A stretch of 64,000 bases of DNA. Origin: Rheum nobile (Eukaryota > Streptophyta > Magnoliopsida > Caryophyllales > Polygonaceae). The notes beneath the pieces are model-generated. The model saw only the letters and a program-made list of their open reading frames with translations. It made no database searches and was not told the DNA's origin. Location of the stretch: contig WOAB01000596.1 in NCBI GenBank assembly GCA_027886185.1, positions 496,001-560,000 on the forward strand. The letters are read 5' to 3'. Position 1 is the first letter of the stretch. The number at the start of each line of letters is the position of its first letter. Both the position numbers and the translations under genes were made by a program. Below, one piece after another: positions 10,986 through 22,700 of this stretch.

Positions 10986-13215
10986 ATCCGAGCCAAGGTT
11001 GGCGACCTTGCATGCTTATCATTAGTTTAATGTTTCCGAACTTACTATTTGGGCAGTTTGTGAGACTGAAAGTGTCTGCTCTTACTATTTGTAGTAGTTC
11101 CATGTCATACATCTTTATGTTGTTTAATTATTTTAGACTTAGGATTAGCTTAGGGAGAGCTAGGATCGGCCATAGCTTGGGCATGCCATCTCTCTCTTGG
11201 TTCTCTTGTTTTGCCTACTTAAACTCTTTTCAATGTTAATGAAAAATGATATTGAGATTTAGGAGCAACTTGGCATAGTTGTTCTTAAATCATTCAGTCC
11301 AAAAACTCTCTCTTTTCCATTGCAATCAAACTCTGAAACGTCCATAACTTATGTGCTAATGCAACAATACCATCGAACTCACAATTCTCTCAAAACCCTA
11401 ATTGGCGGAAACATGCGTCCTGATTTAGGGCACTAAGCCAACACGAGTTCTACTTGTGCGCTTCTGCTCAAATTTGGAGGATATCAACTAGACTCTTTGA
11501 TCTTGATTTTGGATTTAGACCGAATTGAACTTTTGGATCTTCAGAACCACTTCTCCCAAGACGGGAACTCCAACCAAGTCCATTGACGCGTTCAAACGAT
11601 GATCTTCTTCAACAAGGCAATTGGATTCACATCACGTGTTTTGTGAGCAGGCAATTTTTGTTGCCCCAAACACCACATTGTAGAAATGTTTTCCATATTT
11701 TCTAATCAATGAGGATGAATCTCTTATGGAAATCTTGAGTATGAGAACTTAAACTTTTGTCTCCACCTAACTTTAGAAATCATGTAAACTTGACTTTTTA
11801 CTTGCCCTTTTTTTGTAACACAAAAACTTTCACAATTTATGTATACAAGTAAACTGAAAACATGATTTTTGTTATATCATACGATCTTTTATGGACAATT
11901 TTTTTTGTTAATTAATTGACAAGTTATTATTGACATGTCAATCCAACTACTATGTAAATTGCATTGTTGCCACATTTTATAAATATCTACAAGAATGCAT
12001 GCCTCTCTATTCTAAATGGGAAAAAAGAGTCTAACGGACTACATGCAATATCCATGAGTCCACTTGCACTCGTCATTCTGTATTATCAACTTACTGAATT
12101 TACATTAATTGCATGTCAAATAGATGTCAAGAAGACCATGCTAAATTAATATTATCGTTGTTAGCGAAAATCGACCCTTTTTCTCAGTAACCACGTAGAA
12201 TTATTATCCTGTATGGATTAGGAATTAGACAAACGTATATGTTAAATAAGTATCTATATCAAAACATAGCAAACACGCCAGTATGTAATATAAAATTACA
12301 AGAAATGTGCTAGTAAAAAGCCAATGGCATATGCAAACGTATGAGTACATATCCATGAACCAACATTATAATATGACATATGACCTCCGTAAGTCGACAA
12401 ATTGTTACCCATACCTAGTAAAAGAGACCCCATCTTGTTAAGTCTTACAACATGTGGTTTGTTTTTGTCTCACTGTTTCCCTTAATGCGTATCCGTGTGG
12501 GGCGATGTATCTTGCCGCCAATCTTTATGCTATCGATGTAGACTTTCACATTTTTGTTGTTGTGTTTTCCATTGTATTGTTGAATGTGTTTTTTGTCATG
12601 CCAAAGGCTATAGGAAGAGGTGCCTATTGTGGTTCGGTTGGTATGTCGCTGGTATGATATGTGTCGACTCAAGCATTATTTGTGCGCCTTTGGGTGGTCT
12701 CTTAGTCCAGACCCTGCATCAACGATGCGTTTTCATTTTACACTATCAAACCTATCGAGTACGTGTGTGGTTTTTGAGAGAGTCTGCTTCGGTGTATGCT
12801 CGGTGTCCTTCGTTGTGTCTTTTGATGATCGTTGGAATTGGACGCTTGCTTCTTGTTGTCCCTTACATGCGAGGGATCATTTGGGGTGGATAGTGTCCTT
12901 CTTTATAAACGAGGGGGCATATTAATGGGCATTGTTGTATGATTTGTATACAAGATGATCATTTCCAATCTCCTTGCTTCGTTATCGTTTGCTTACGCAA
13001 TAATTGATGACTTCACACTATATTCCATGCTTGAAATTCATAAAATTATCTAGTGTCTTCACACAACATATCCATGCGATAGTGCAATATAGAGTAAACG
13101 ATAAACTTGCATGTTACAACGCGAAGTTGATTCAACACTATGTATTTTCAATTAAAAAAATTGAATCCAATTACCCCAGTGTCATCATGTATACCATCTC
13201 CAATGGTTCTGCAAT
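10986..13215. other. Intergenic, no gene recognised
   Basis: The part up to about 11650 may be LTR or trailing sequence of the degenerate gypsy element. The rest is AT-rich. Open frames at 12454-12925 code for cysteine-rich, low-similarity peptides in three overlapping frames and match nothing I know. Confidence 0.4.
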
Positions 13216-13284
13216 CACCTATAATAAAATACGGCCCTTACTTTTTAACCCATAGACATTTTTGCAGTTTAACGCATAGGGCTG

Positions 13285-13432
13285 ACACGTAACGTGGATA
13301 TCCATTTCCCACGTTACGTGCCGGTTGCGGCTTTTTAAGCCTCCACACGTAACGTGGGAAAGGGATCCCCACGTTACGTGGGAAAGGGATACCCATGTAA
13401 CGTGGGAACCAGCTCCCCACGTTACGTGTGGA
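13285..13432. promoter_or_regulatory. Cluster of ACGT-core palindromes upstream of the PMD gene
   Basis: At least six copies of CCCACGTTACGTG, CACGTAACGTGG or close variants lie in both orientations within 150 bp. Each contains two ACGT cores, the kind bound by plant bZIP proteins. They sit between the left inverted terminus and a TTTAAAAGG sequence (13444) that could be a TATA-like element. Confidence 0.6.
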
Positions 13433-13923
13433 GTGTAAGTGGCTTTAAAAGGCAAAATTATTTTCTTCTTCCTCTACCCTAAACCGCCACACCTCCTCTC
13501 TTCTTCTTCCTCCATCCCGCATAACGCACCTCGTGGATCTCCTCGTTACGCGTCAACAAACTCCGCACATTACGTAGAATCAAAATCTTTAAAGATTAGC
13601 AAGTAAACACTCTTGTTTGTTTTTTTGTTAATTTTGTATTTTTTTTGTTAGTATATTGTAGATCCATATTGTTTATGTGTTTTTGATGTTGTTGTAGTTG
13701 GTTTTGTGTAATTTTGAAGTAGTTATTTGCATTTGTTGGTTAATTTTATAGATATAATTGTATGAAATGGTGGAAATTTGTTAGATTTGTATGAAAGGGT
13801 GTTTAGGGTTTTTGTTGAATTTGTATGAAAATAGCCAAATGCAAGTGGTATTTTTGTTAGATTTGTTAAATTAGTGTGATTTTTTTTGATTTTTTGGTAA
13901 CTTTTGAGCATTTTAATGTGGCC

Positions 13924-14140
13924 GAAATCTGAAAAAATCGTCGAAAAGTCGCCGGAGAGGTCGTCGGAAATGTGGAAATGAACATTCCACACGTTATGTG
14001 TGGAGGCTTTCCACACGTAACGTGTGGTCTGTCTCCACACGTTACGTGTGGAATGTCCATTTCCAGATTTCCGGCGTCTTCTCCGGTGACTTCCCGGCGA
14101 CCTCTCCGGCGACTTTCCGATGATTTTTCCAGATTCCAAA
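13924..14140. repeat. Long inverted repeat (hairpin) in the PMD leader intron
   Basis: The left arm (13924-14000: AGTCGCCGGAGAGGTCGTCGG, then GTGGAAATGAACATTCC) is mirrored by the right arm (about 14045-14140: GGAATGTCCATTTCC, then CGACCTCTCCGGCGACTTTC). The loop contains three palindromes of CCACACGTAACGTGTGG type. It lies inside an inferred leader intron with donor GTAAAC at 13603 and acceptor TGTAG ending at 14182, immediately before the start codon. Confidence 0.75.
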
Positions 14141-14182
14141 ATTGTATTATTTGAAATAAAATGTTTTGATATATTACTGTAG

Positions 14183-15467
14183 ATGGAGCCCGGTGAAAGA
14201 ACAAACCGAAAAAACCTCATCCGTGACCAATCATTTTGGACTGAACAGGAGGTGACCAGGTTCGAGAAAAGGAAAAATAGGAATATTTGCTACCGTCAGG
14301 ATGAGACAGGCCTCTATCAGACTGGAGCTGCTAGTGGTAATCATGATCCGCCAGTGATGCCTGTTGTGCCATCTTTTCCTGCCGCTGGTGGTCGGGCTGA
14401 CTCGGAGCCTCAGTTGTACCCAGTATACAACGCGAGCCCGCTCCGAGGTTATTCTGATACAATGGATCAGAATAACTATTATGGCCCCATATTTAGTCCG
14501 CCGCCTCAGCAGAGCCAACCGCCCCATCACAGCCCTTAAATCCATCATAGCCCACTGCCCCATCACAGCCCTGTGTATTATCAGACCGGTTATGAGCAGA
14601 TGCAACACAACCCATGGGAGAACCCGGGCCTCTACCCGAACGCCCCCTATCAGAGCCCTATGGTAAGTAGATTTAGTATCTGAAAAGATAAGCATTTTAT
14701 AAAAATGTAATTACTTATCATCTGTTAAAAAAAATGTAGGACGAGGATAGCCATGCTTGGGTTCCAAGAGGTGAACCTCAATACGTGGATGAGGAGCCTC
14801 AGGAAGCCTCTTCTTCGCGGGCAAAACCGCCCCGATCGAAGAAAAGGGGTAGATATGACCCAGAATTGCAGGTTAGAGTAGTTGGAGGTCCGGAGAGGCC
14901 TGAACTTCTGAAGGATTTTGCCAATCACGTGGCGTACTACCTTTACCAGCGCATTGTAAGTTGCATGGAAACCCTTATTCTTGAAATTTCACATTTTATT
15001 ATAAATATGTCAAATGGATTGCTTACACTGGTTTCAAAATGCAAATATTTATAGATTGTGCCACCGTTGAGGTTTCAGCAACGAGGCAAACAGATACGCT
15101 CATGGCCTTTGATGATAGAAACGGCATGGGGTCATATGGAATCTGCATCAGGGTTGTGTCATATATCGGATGTGATGCATGAGCATGTGGACAAGACGCT
15201 GATTGGTGCGTTCGTTGAGCGCTGGCAACCTGAAACCAGCTCGTTCCATATGCCATGGGGAGAGATGACCATAACTCTCCATGACGTATTGTTGATCCTT
15301 GGGCTAAACATCCACGAAAAAGACATGGCACCTCCACATAAATGGCATGAGCAGTTGGGGGTGAATGATTTGAAGAAGGCCTTGGTGGATGAGGCATAGG
15401 AATTCTTTGAGTTGCCTGCTGGGGAGGTGACATCTGGTACCGTACCTGCTCAGTTGGGGGTGAATGC
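14183..15467 (+). pseudogene. Plant mobile domain (PMD) gene, three exons, truncated
   Basis: There are three phase-0 exons: 14183-14662, 14740-14955 and 15055-15399, with GTAAGT donors and TGTAG/TATAG acceptors. Exon 1 encodes a Pro/Gln/His-rich N-terminus. Exon 2 has a basic segment (PRSKKRGRYDPE). Exon 3 carries the PMD signature ISDVMHEHVDKTLIGAFVER, WQPETSSFHMPWGEMTITLHD, then LLILGLNIHEKD. That domain is known from MAIN/MAIL-type nuclear proteins and from MULE and gypsy elements. There is an in-frame TAA at 14537-14539 in exon 1 and a TAG at 15397-15399. The sequence then breaks off at 15467 against the transposase relic, so about two thirds of a normal PMD is missing. Introns show it is DNA-borne, not a retrocopy. 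Confidence 0.85.
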
Positions 15468-17077
15468 TCCATGAAGTATCCCTTCTCCTTACACTCATAG
15501 AAGAACTATTGCACCACTGTTCTTCCTTCCATGCCGTTTTTTCGTATGTCATGCATCATGTTGTACATTTGCTTCATCTTGGTCAAGTTTCCTGGGGACG
15601 AGCTGATTGTAGTAAAAATCTTTTGAGACTTGCAATGATTAACTGTCATCACCCTAATAATCTCCTTCTCTTCAGCGTTTGGTCGCCCAGCTAATGCATG
15701 ACCAAACAAATTCTCTTTGATCACATGATTGTGAGTTCCATGTTGTACATTGATCTTCCATGATCCCTTCGGCCCTTCTTTCAACCTCAACATGAATGGA
15801 CACCCACACTTCTTCGACTTTGTGATCTCCCTCACTTGGTTAGCTTGTTTACGAATGTTTTGTCCATGCCTATCGCAAGGTAACCAAGTCCCCCCAAGGG
15901 CTCCTCCTATGGAAGGTTTATTCCTCCACTTTATGATGCAAGAAGTTATGACACATAGCAGTCTCCCACGCCTATTTAAATGCTTCTTCTCTAGACTCCC
16001 AGATTTGGTCTGTTGTGAAGAACTCTGAATAATCAGCAGAGATGAAAACATCCTCTTCTGGATCATTTCTGAACTGAGGTTGTGTGTGTAGGGATGGAAA
16101 GCCGAATTGTGGGTTAGCAGAAGCTGAATTCTAAGTATCTTCATGAGACAAAAATGCTTCTGGAGGCGGACAACTCTTGTCAAACACTCCAAGTGAGAAG
16201 GATGGTATCTCTTCTGGTGTTTTCCACTCAGATAGTGTGTTCCATTCTGGCAACGGTTGATGAGGTGTTTCCAAACCAGAAAAGGATTGCCCTTGTTGTG
16301 GGGTGCTCCAATCATCGAGGGAAATATTGTTCAACCTCTCGTACAAATAATAGTTCGCCTGCATACACATGGAATTGTCTCATCAAGTAGTGAACTAGTT
16401 ATCAAGTTTGAAACCATAACTCCCATTAAGGAAGCATTCTTAGACATCAATTTAAAGTGAACAAACCGTGCCCTTTTACAGAAGGCACAAAAATACTCTC
16501 TATATAAATTTGTTACCCATCCCTCCCACCTTTAATTTCATCAACTCTCCACACATTATTTTTCTTATTTTCCACAATGTTCAATTTTACAGAAGGCACA
16601 AAAACCGCCAAAAACCACATTCTGGCAAGGACAAACCGTGCCAGGCATGTCACAAACCGTGCCCTTTTACAGAAGGCACATAAACCGTCAGAAACCACAA
16701 TCTGGCAAGGCGCCCACAATGTGTGAAATATGTCCACACATAACGTGTTGAGATCATCCACACGTTACGTGTGGACATGTTTCACATGTTACGTGTGGAC
16801 ATGTTTCACACGTTATGTGTGAAAATGTTTCTTCAATATAACGTGGATCTTGCTTTCTTACACATGTATCCCTCAAAATCTAGCATGTAAAACTTGGTTT
16901 CTAACACCTAAACAGCAAATATCATGTATTGTTTTCAACAACTAAAGATCAAAACTTTGAACATGTCCCACCCAAAAAATGAAAACTTTAACTTTAATTA
17001 ACATAAATTACCTCATTTGGAAGTGAATCCTCTTCAACATTGTTGTTCCAATAATCATTGTTGTTCATATTGTCCAT
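15468..17077 (-). pseudogene. FAR1-type Mutator-like transposase, N-terminal part, truncated
   Basis: Exon 1 is 17012-17077 (MDNMNNNDYWNNNVEEDSLP, then NE; donor GTAATT). Exon 2 starts at 16358 after TATGCAG, also phase 0. Exon 2 opens with an acidic/polar region, then shows the FAR1-like DNA-binding domain: LPCDRHGQNIRK, KKCGCPFMLRLKEGPKGSW and GTHNHVI, with two Cys and two His positioned as in WRKY-GCM1/FAR1 zinc fingers. It continues with GHALAGRPNAEEKEIIRVM and ends in KEKGYFMEH near 15470, where the PMD gene begins on the other strand. The catalytic DDE region is absent. There are stops and a frame change between 16130 and 15930. Convergent with the PMD gene. Confidence 0.8.
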
Positions 17078-17480
17078 TTTTAAAAACAAAATTGAGGGTG
17101 TTTAAAATTGTAGGGTGTTTGAAATAAGGGGTTTAGGCTCAAAATTGGGGCCTTAGCCGGGGAAGATGAAGTTAGGGGACCATTAATTCAGTTAGGTGGG
17201 GACAAGACGGTTAATTCAATGCGTTTTACATCCACCATATCTACACGTTACGTGTGAGCCTCTACCACACGTAACGTACCACACGTAACGTGTGGAATAT
17301 GCTCACACGTAACGTGGCGATTCTTTTCCCTTAAGGGTTTAGGTTTTAGGGTTTAGGGTTTAAGGGGGGTTTTGTGTTTAGTTTTTTAAAGTCTTTAAAT
17401 ATACATGTATTGTGCAGTGGTGATGTTGTCCTTGTCCATCACGTGAATTCATATTGAACAAGGTGCGCACACGTAACGTG
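16733..17480. repeat. Scattered ACGT-core palindromes around the transposase start
   Basis: Copies of CCACACGTTACGTGTGG and variants occur at 16733-16828 (four, inside the inferred transposase intron), 17244-17309 (three to four, upstream of the start codon) and near 17469. They are the same motif as at 13285-13432, 13985-14055 and 31070-31325. Simple repeats of ACAAACCGTGCC lie at 16465 and 16632-16660. Confidence 0.7.
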
Positions 17481-17562
17481 GTGATACATTTCCCCCTTAG
17501 GTTTTAGGGTTTTGTATTTAGGGTTTAGGGTTTACGGTTTAGGGTTTTGAGGTTTATGATAA
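17329..17562 (+). promoter_or_regulatory. Telomere-like TTTAGGG stretches (telo-box type)
   Basis: Runs of GGGTTTAGGTTTTAGGGTTT (17335-17370) and GTTTTAGGG...TTTAGGGTTTAGGGTTTACGG (17500-17555) lie between the divergent transposase and GRF-gene starts. AAACCCTAA telo-boxes are a known plant promoter motif. These may be that or short interstitial telomeric repeats. Confidence 0.5.
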
Positions 17563-17688
17563 AAGACTCGTGACTATAGATGTATACAACTATATACAAC
17601 AGCTGGTTATTAGCTGTCAAAGATTTGTCAATCAGATTCCTCCTTTTTTCCAGCTGGTTATTAGCTGTCAAACACATTGCCTTTTCAC

Positions 17689-17838
17689 TATATAAGAAGC
17701 ATTAGGGTTGTTTGTTCACTACAACAATTCCAACACAAGCGGCGCCTACAGATAGACTTTTGGGTAAGCTTCTTCTTCCAGTTTCTATCGATTTAGCAAC
17801 GCTAATTTTTGATATTAATGGATTTATGATATTTTTAG
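17689..17838 (+). promoter_or_regulatory. TATA box and leader intron of the GRF zinc-finger gene
   Basis: TATATAA at 17689-17695 is followed about 30 bp later by a plausible start region (GTTCACTACAACAATTCC). A 75-nt leader intron (17764-17838) has donor GGGTAAGC and acceptor ATTTTTAG. Splicing would join the leader 23 nt upstream of the ATG at 17862. Confidence 0.6.
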
Positions 17839-17861
17839 GAAATCAAACACTACAACAAATA

Positions 17862-18164
17862 ATGACATCTTCATCAAAATCATCAACAAACGCAGATAGG
17901 CTATGCTATTGTAATTTGAAAGCCGTTGTCCGAACTTGGGATTTGCAGTGGAACTACGGAAGGAGGTATTGGGGATGCCCAGAAGTGGGGTGTCGTTTCA
18001 GGGAGTGGATTGATCCAATGTACGAGGAGAGGGCACACGCGGTTATTCGACAACAATGGCAGGAAAAACAAGATCTTGTTAAGGAAAATCAAGATCTTGT
18101 TAAAGATCTTGATAACATTCGTAGGTATAACTTTAATCTATTAAATGATGTACATCATAGGTGA
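17862..18164 (+). CDS. Small GRF-type zinc-finger protein with C-terminal coiled coil
   Basis: This is an intact 100-codon ORF. Residues about 14-50 form a GRF zinc finger: CYC, then YGRRYWGCPEVGCRFREWID, giving four cysteines in the C-C...C...C order, with the Gly-Arg-Arg and C-R-F/F-x-E-W elements typical of the family. Residues about 60-90 repeat QDLVKENQDLVKDLDN and predict a short coiled coil. Short GRF proteins are common in plants and often lie near transposon genes. GRF fingers bind single-stranded DNA in APE2 and TOP3A. I started at the ATG after the leader intron, because upstream in-frame codons lie in that intron. It is the only apparently intact gene in this element. Confidence 0.8.
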   Translation: MTSSSKSSTNADRLCYCNLKAVVRTWDLQWNYGRRYWGCPEVGCRFREWIDPMYEERAHAVIRQQWQEKQDLVKENQDLVKDLDNIRRYNFNLLNDVHHR

Positions 18165-18527
18165 TTAATGTTGTATCTTTTGTGTAATGTTGTTTATGTA
18201 CTATCAACCTTTGTAGAAAGCAAATTTAGCAAACCAGAGATATCATATGAAACGAATGTTCACCAGAGACTAACCTAATTTCTTCAAACGCTAAAGCAGT
18301 GTCATATCTTTTCTCTAATTTTTTGTAAGTTTATGATCAATTTGTATTATTTTCTGTATTGTGTGCTAAATGTGGTTGTAGTCAATTTGGGTTATGAACA
18401 ATTTGTATTGTCTTCTAGGTTGATGATCATTTAGTATTGTTCTTATAAAGATTAATACAAGTTGGGCTACACAATAGGGGTAGCCCTCCCCTAATGCCTA
18501 TTTGAAAACAATCTTATGTTTCATACA
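18165..18527 (+). other. 3' flank of the GRF gene up to element B
   Basis: AT-rich with no coding. GGGCTACACAATAGGGGTAGCCC near 18464-18486 is a small inverted repeat that could form a terminator-like hairpin. Element B begins at 18528 after the target copy ATACA. Confidence 0.45.
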
Positions 18528-19039
18528 TGTTTTGGGGCGAAAAGATCTAACCGACTTGGATCGCCTTAAGAAGGGCAACTAGACAATTAAGATCAGGTTA
18601 TATCTAATAGATCCAAATCAAATAAAGAGCTAGACGGAATAAGATTAAATAGGCACAAAATTAAGCTTATCTCCCTCGAATGAGAGATCGATCGGATCAG
18701 ATGCTTTAAGCGTCGGTCGCTCAAATATCGTAGTAAGAATCGAACTCAGAACGTAATTGTAACAGAGCAAGAAAGCAATGAATGATAGCTGTTATTGATG
18801 ATAATGATTGCATCCCTTTGTTTATTCTCTAATCGAGTATTTATACATAGATTACATATTCGTTCTAATCTAGCCGTTATCCCTGGATTTTGTGGGAACC
18901 GTTGAACAGACCTCCGAGATACTTGCCAGGGTCCCTTGCTTTTGGGTCGAGTCTACTCTATCTTCAACCGAATCGGTTATCATTATTTTTTGGATCCATG
19001 GGCCAAGCGATTTGGGCTTCGAAATTCTTAGACCCAACA
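18528..19039 (-). repeat. 3' LTR of element B
   Basis: 512 bp, matching 30390-30903 with about 20 differences by eye, roughly 4 per cent. Confidence 0.93.
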
Positions 19040-21041
19040 ATTGCCCCAAGATCAAAGTGGGCTAAAAATGGAACAGTTTCTGGGCGGTTTGATCTTCTCT
19101 CAGAGAATCTTTCCTTGCCGATTTCTTCAATAGACGTGACATCCTATGATTGGTTCAACGGTTTTGACCACAGAGGAGGCGGTTTGCTTCTTTAAATTAC
19201 CCTCGATTACCTCTATCCACTGCAAGTTTCACGCCTTGTCAATGTAATTTCTCTTTCTCTTACAAACTTTCACCGTCTCTTTCCCCTCCTCTTTCATGGA
19301 GTCTTCTAGATCGAGAAAGGGCAAAGCTATTATCAGGGATGTAAGCGAGGAAGGCGACGCCTTTGTCTCTCTGAACCTCTTAAACTCAAAAGATTCCCTG
19401 CGTGGAACTTTAACCCAACCCGATCTTGAGAGAATTTTAGAGGTTGGAGGATTTCCTGAGGGGACTGTAGCGCGTCTTCCTTTACCTTGCGAACGAGCGA
19501 ATTGGTATAAGAAAGGTTGGGTGTGTTTCTTCGAGTATCCCTTCAAAATAGGTCATTCTTTTCCTTTTTCTCAACTTGTCCAGAATTTCTTAGCCATGTT
19601 AAATCTTGAACCTTGTCAAGTCATGCCCCACACATGGCGCTTGCTCATGGTGGTTGATCTCTTAACTGCAGATAAAGATTTGGAATTTGATTTTGATGCT
19701 TTGTGGTATTCGTATTACATGTGTAGTCGAGTTTCTTCGAGATTTCAATTGCGTCTTCGTCGGGGTAAAAATCCAATAGCTTTGAATTTAGATGTTAATG
19801 ATCGCGGATGGAGATCCCGGTTTTTCTTCGTAGAACGCAGGTCCGTTGAAAAGGGTTTCGATTGCTCTTTCCTTCTTTCCAACTGGAGGACAACAGGTAT
19901 CGTGTCTTATTCTTCAATTTGTTGGTCGAGTGACTTCTAAAATTTTGCTTACATGTATTTCTTTGCAGCGCCTAATCCAGGAGATCCTAGTATATTTGAA
20001 GCGGTGACTGCGACCTTGCTTGCCTTTCCTGAGGCGGAAAGATCCTTTAAGAATATCAATCTTCTCCTGTCTGAGCTTGGGGACATGTCGACCCCGTCTG
20101 CGTCCGTGACTAAAGGCACCTGTTCGTTCCTACAAGTATGCATCTGGCTGGTTTTAGGAGTGTTTTTGTGCTTATTCTGTTGCGTTATGTTGTCAGCGTC
20201 GAGAGGAGGAAGGTCCAGTGCTAGGTTATCTGGAAAGAGCTTGTTGGAACAGCGACTGTCGGCTGCTAAGGTGACTTCTTTGGCGAAGGCTCCGGCTAAG
20301 GCCCTTCCGTCTGCTGGGGTCATTACTCTTAATTCTCCTTCATCAAAAGCGTCTGGGGCTAAGAGAAAGGTGACGGTGGCTTTGAGTTCTTCGTCGGGCA
20401 TGTTGAGGGAGAGATCGGTGAGTGACTTGCTCCGATTTGTCGATTCAGAGGCCAGAAATGAGATTGGTGATCTCCACCCTGGTGACTGTATGGATGAAGT
20501 CGCTGTCAATGCTTGGAAGGTGAATAGAAAGACAAAAAGTTCTTCCCCTTTTTTTTAAAGACTAAGTTACACGATGCTATGTAGGTCTTTCAATATTCCA
20601 TGGTTGCTTCTTCGACTATCCAAGAGTTAAACGATAGGGCAGATAAGCGGATTGCTCGAGCAGAGGAGCAACTGAAAGTCTCTAAGGGTCGCGTAAAGCT
20701 TTGGAGAGTGAAATTTTATCGACCAAGCAAAACTTCGAGGCTCGTCTGGAGGATGTGAAGGCTGAGATGAGGGTTGAGGCTGAGAGGCTCCATGTGTGAT
20801 ACCCCGTAATTCGGTAAGGATTATTGTGGGAATTTTTGGAATTTTCCCGAACACCCGTTTAGTACGTCGGATTTAATACAGAGAGTTTGAGACATTCTGT
20901 AATATGCTCTGTATCTGTAATATTTTTCTCAGTGAAATAATATATAGACAAGGTGCCTTGGATTTTAATTGTCATTCGCGTACGATAATTTTTATCCCGG
21001 TTTAACGTCAGGCTCGTTCAAAGCTGAATGGGCGGGAAAAG

Positions 21042-21670
21042 GGAGAAACGGCGACCGCCGTTCAGAAACGGCGACCGCCGTGGTTGGGCCCGAGGAGTCG
21101 GCGTGTCAGCTTCTAGCTGGCCGCGATAGGCCTAGCGACGGCGACCGCCGCATTTACGGCGACCGCCGCGTGCCCGCCGCATTTACGGCGACCGCCGCGT
21201 GCCCGCCGCATTGATGACGGCGCCCGCCGCAGTTATTACGGCGCCCGCCGTAGTTGTTGTCTAGAGGTTTTTGCCCGATGGTCACCGGAGTCGTCTGACG
21301 ATCGCCGTTGTAGCCCTCCACGTCGCCTTCCTAGCCATCATTGAGCTCCCTCAGTTTGTGGCTATAAAAGGAGAGGTCTGGGATCGGTTTTCACACAAAA
21401 TCAGACGCTTCGATCCCTCAGAATTCTCTCACCGGAGTTGTGCCCTTTGCCGGAATTTCTGAAGCCCTCGTCGGTGTTGTTCGGTGGTGTTTCCAGCAGC
21501 CCTTTTGAAGCCTCTTGGTTGCCTTTGGAGGTCAGAAACCAAGCAAGGCGGAAAGGGGTCGAAACGCGCTTTGTTTTGGTGAGATTTCTCTCATCTCTGT
21601 CGACCGTGTTCTTCACGGCGACCGCCGTGATGAATGCGGCGACCGCCGCCAAGAACGGCGATCGCCGCCA
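21042..21670. repeat. CGGCGACCGCCG palindrome cluster in solo LTR D
   Basis: About ten copies of CGGCGACCGCCG or one-base variants (CGGCGCCCGCCG, CGGCGATCGCCG) occur in two groups, 21049-21250 and 21616-21666, on either side of the LTR TATA box. They make this part strongly GC- and CpG-rich. Confidence 0.8.
21363..21370 (+). promoter_or_regulatory. TATA box of solo LTR D
   Basis: TATAAAAG preceded by GTGGC and followed by a GC-rich leader. By position it would start LTR transcription near 21395 on the plus strand. Confidence 0.6.
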
Positions 21671-22080
21671 GTGCCCAGAAGGCCTTCGTGGCTTTGGCTT
21701 GGTTGGTTGTCGTCGTGGCATCGTTTCTTTCGGTTTCCTTTCGTGTTTCCTTAGATTCGTACTAGTTATGTCGGATCTAACCTAGGGTTCCTTTTTGGGT
21801 CGACTCGAAGGTGTTTATTCTAGTGGAGCTATACGCATGTCGAGCCCGGAATCCCGTTGTCTCTGCTTGTTCCAGATCTGCGGACTAAGGCAAGTGGCGG
21901 TTCGCTCTTGCTCATCGTTCCATATTTACATTAATTATCAGTAGTTTATCTGAGTAATTAATTTGGAATGATTATTGTGTTTGTCTGGAAAAGGTTTTAT
22001 AAACTGTTTTGGAAAATCATATAATATGTTGTATATCTGCTAGAATGACGCTATTATCTGTGATTCGCCTTCCGGGCATT

Positions 22081-22700
22081 TGTGTGGTTAATAGGAAAAC
22101 TAATCCATGTAAGGATTAGCTGTTTCTATTATCGCTATGTTTAAGTTATTTGCCTGGATGGCTTTAATGTGAATAATTGTTGTGTTAGACTGTTTAGTTA
22201 ACACGAGTGTTTGTAGGAACGCTAATCCAAGTAAGGATCAGTCGTTTCTTTATAACTTAATGTGCATAGGAACGCTAATCCAAGTAAGGATTAGTCGTTT
22301 CTTTATAATTTAATATTCATGGGAACGCTAATCCAAGTAAGGATTTGTCGTTTCTTTAAATCATAATATTCCTCGGGGTTATTGCCGCATAATTTAAGGG
22401 TCATGACCTATGCTTCTTATCCACATGTAAGGATCTGAAGTGTTTTAAGCGCCTTGCAAGCGCCGTTGGATGAGCTTAATTGCAGTCCTGTGTTTTAAGC
22501 ACTTAGCTAGTGCATTGGGGTGGACATAACTGTCACCCTGTGAAATAAACTGTAAGCGTTGTGGCAGTGCAATCAGGGTGAACGTAAGGTCACCCGGTGT
22601 CTTAATAACTTCCGTGTTCTCGGAATAATAAGTGTAAGCGCTGTAATAGTGCAATCAGGGTGAACGTAAGGTCACCCGGTGTATTAATAACGCCGTTGTT
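22081..22700 (+). repeat. Minisatellites inside solo LTR D
   Basis: ACGCTAATCCAAGTAAGGAT followed by CGTTTCTTTA recurs three to four times (about 22095-22350). An 82-bp unit containing GTGCAATCAGGGTGAACG is present twice, at 22567 and 22649. Confidence 0.75.

Noticed and set aside
12454..12925. Overlapping cysteine-rich ORFs of 67-132 codons
   Set aside because: Three frames are open at once, none has a recognisable motif, and no splice or promoter pattern supports a gene.
14231..14695. 154-codon ORF on the minus strand opposite PMD exon 1
   Set aside because: The plus-strand frame carries the exon with matching splice sites; this is a shadow.
15023..15552. Minus-strand ORFs opposite PMD exon 3
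   Set aside because: Shadows of the PMD coding strand, with no motif of their own.
17329..17562. Interstitial telomere from chromosome fusion
   Set aside because: The TTTAGGG runs are only a few units long and lie in a promoter-like position within a transposon.
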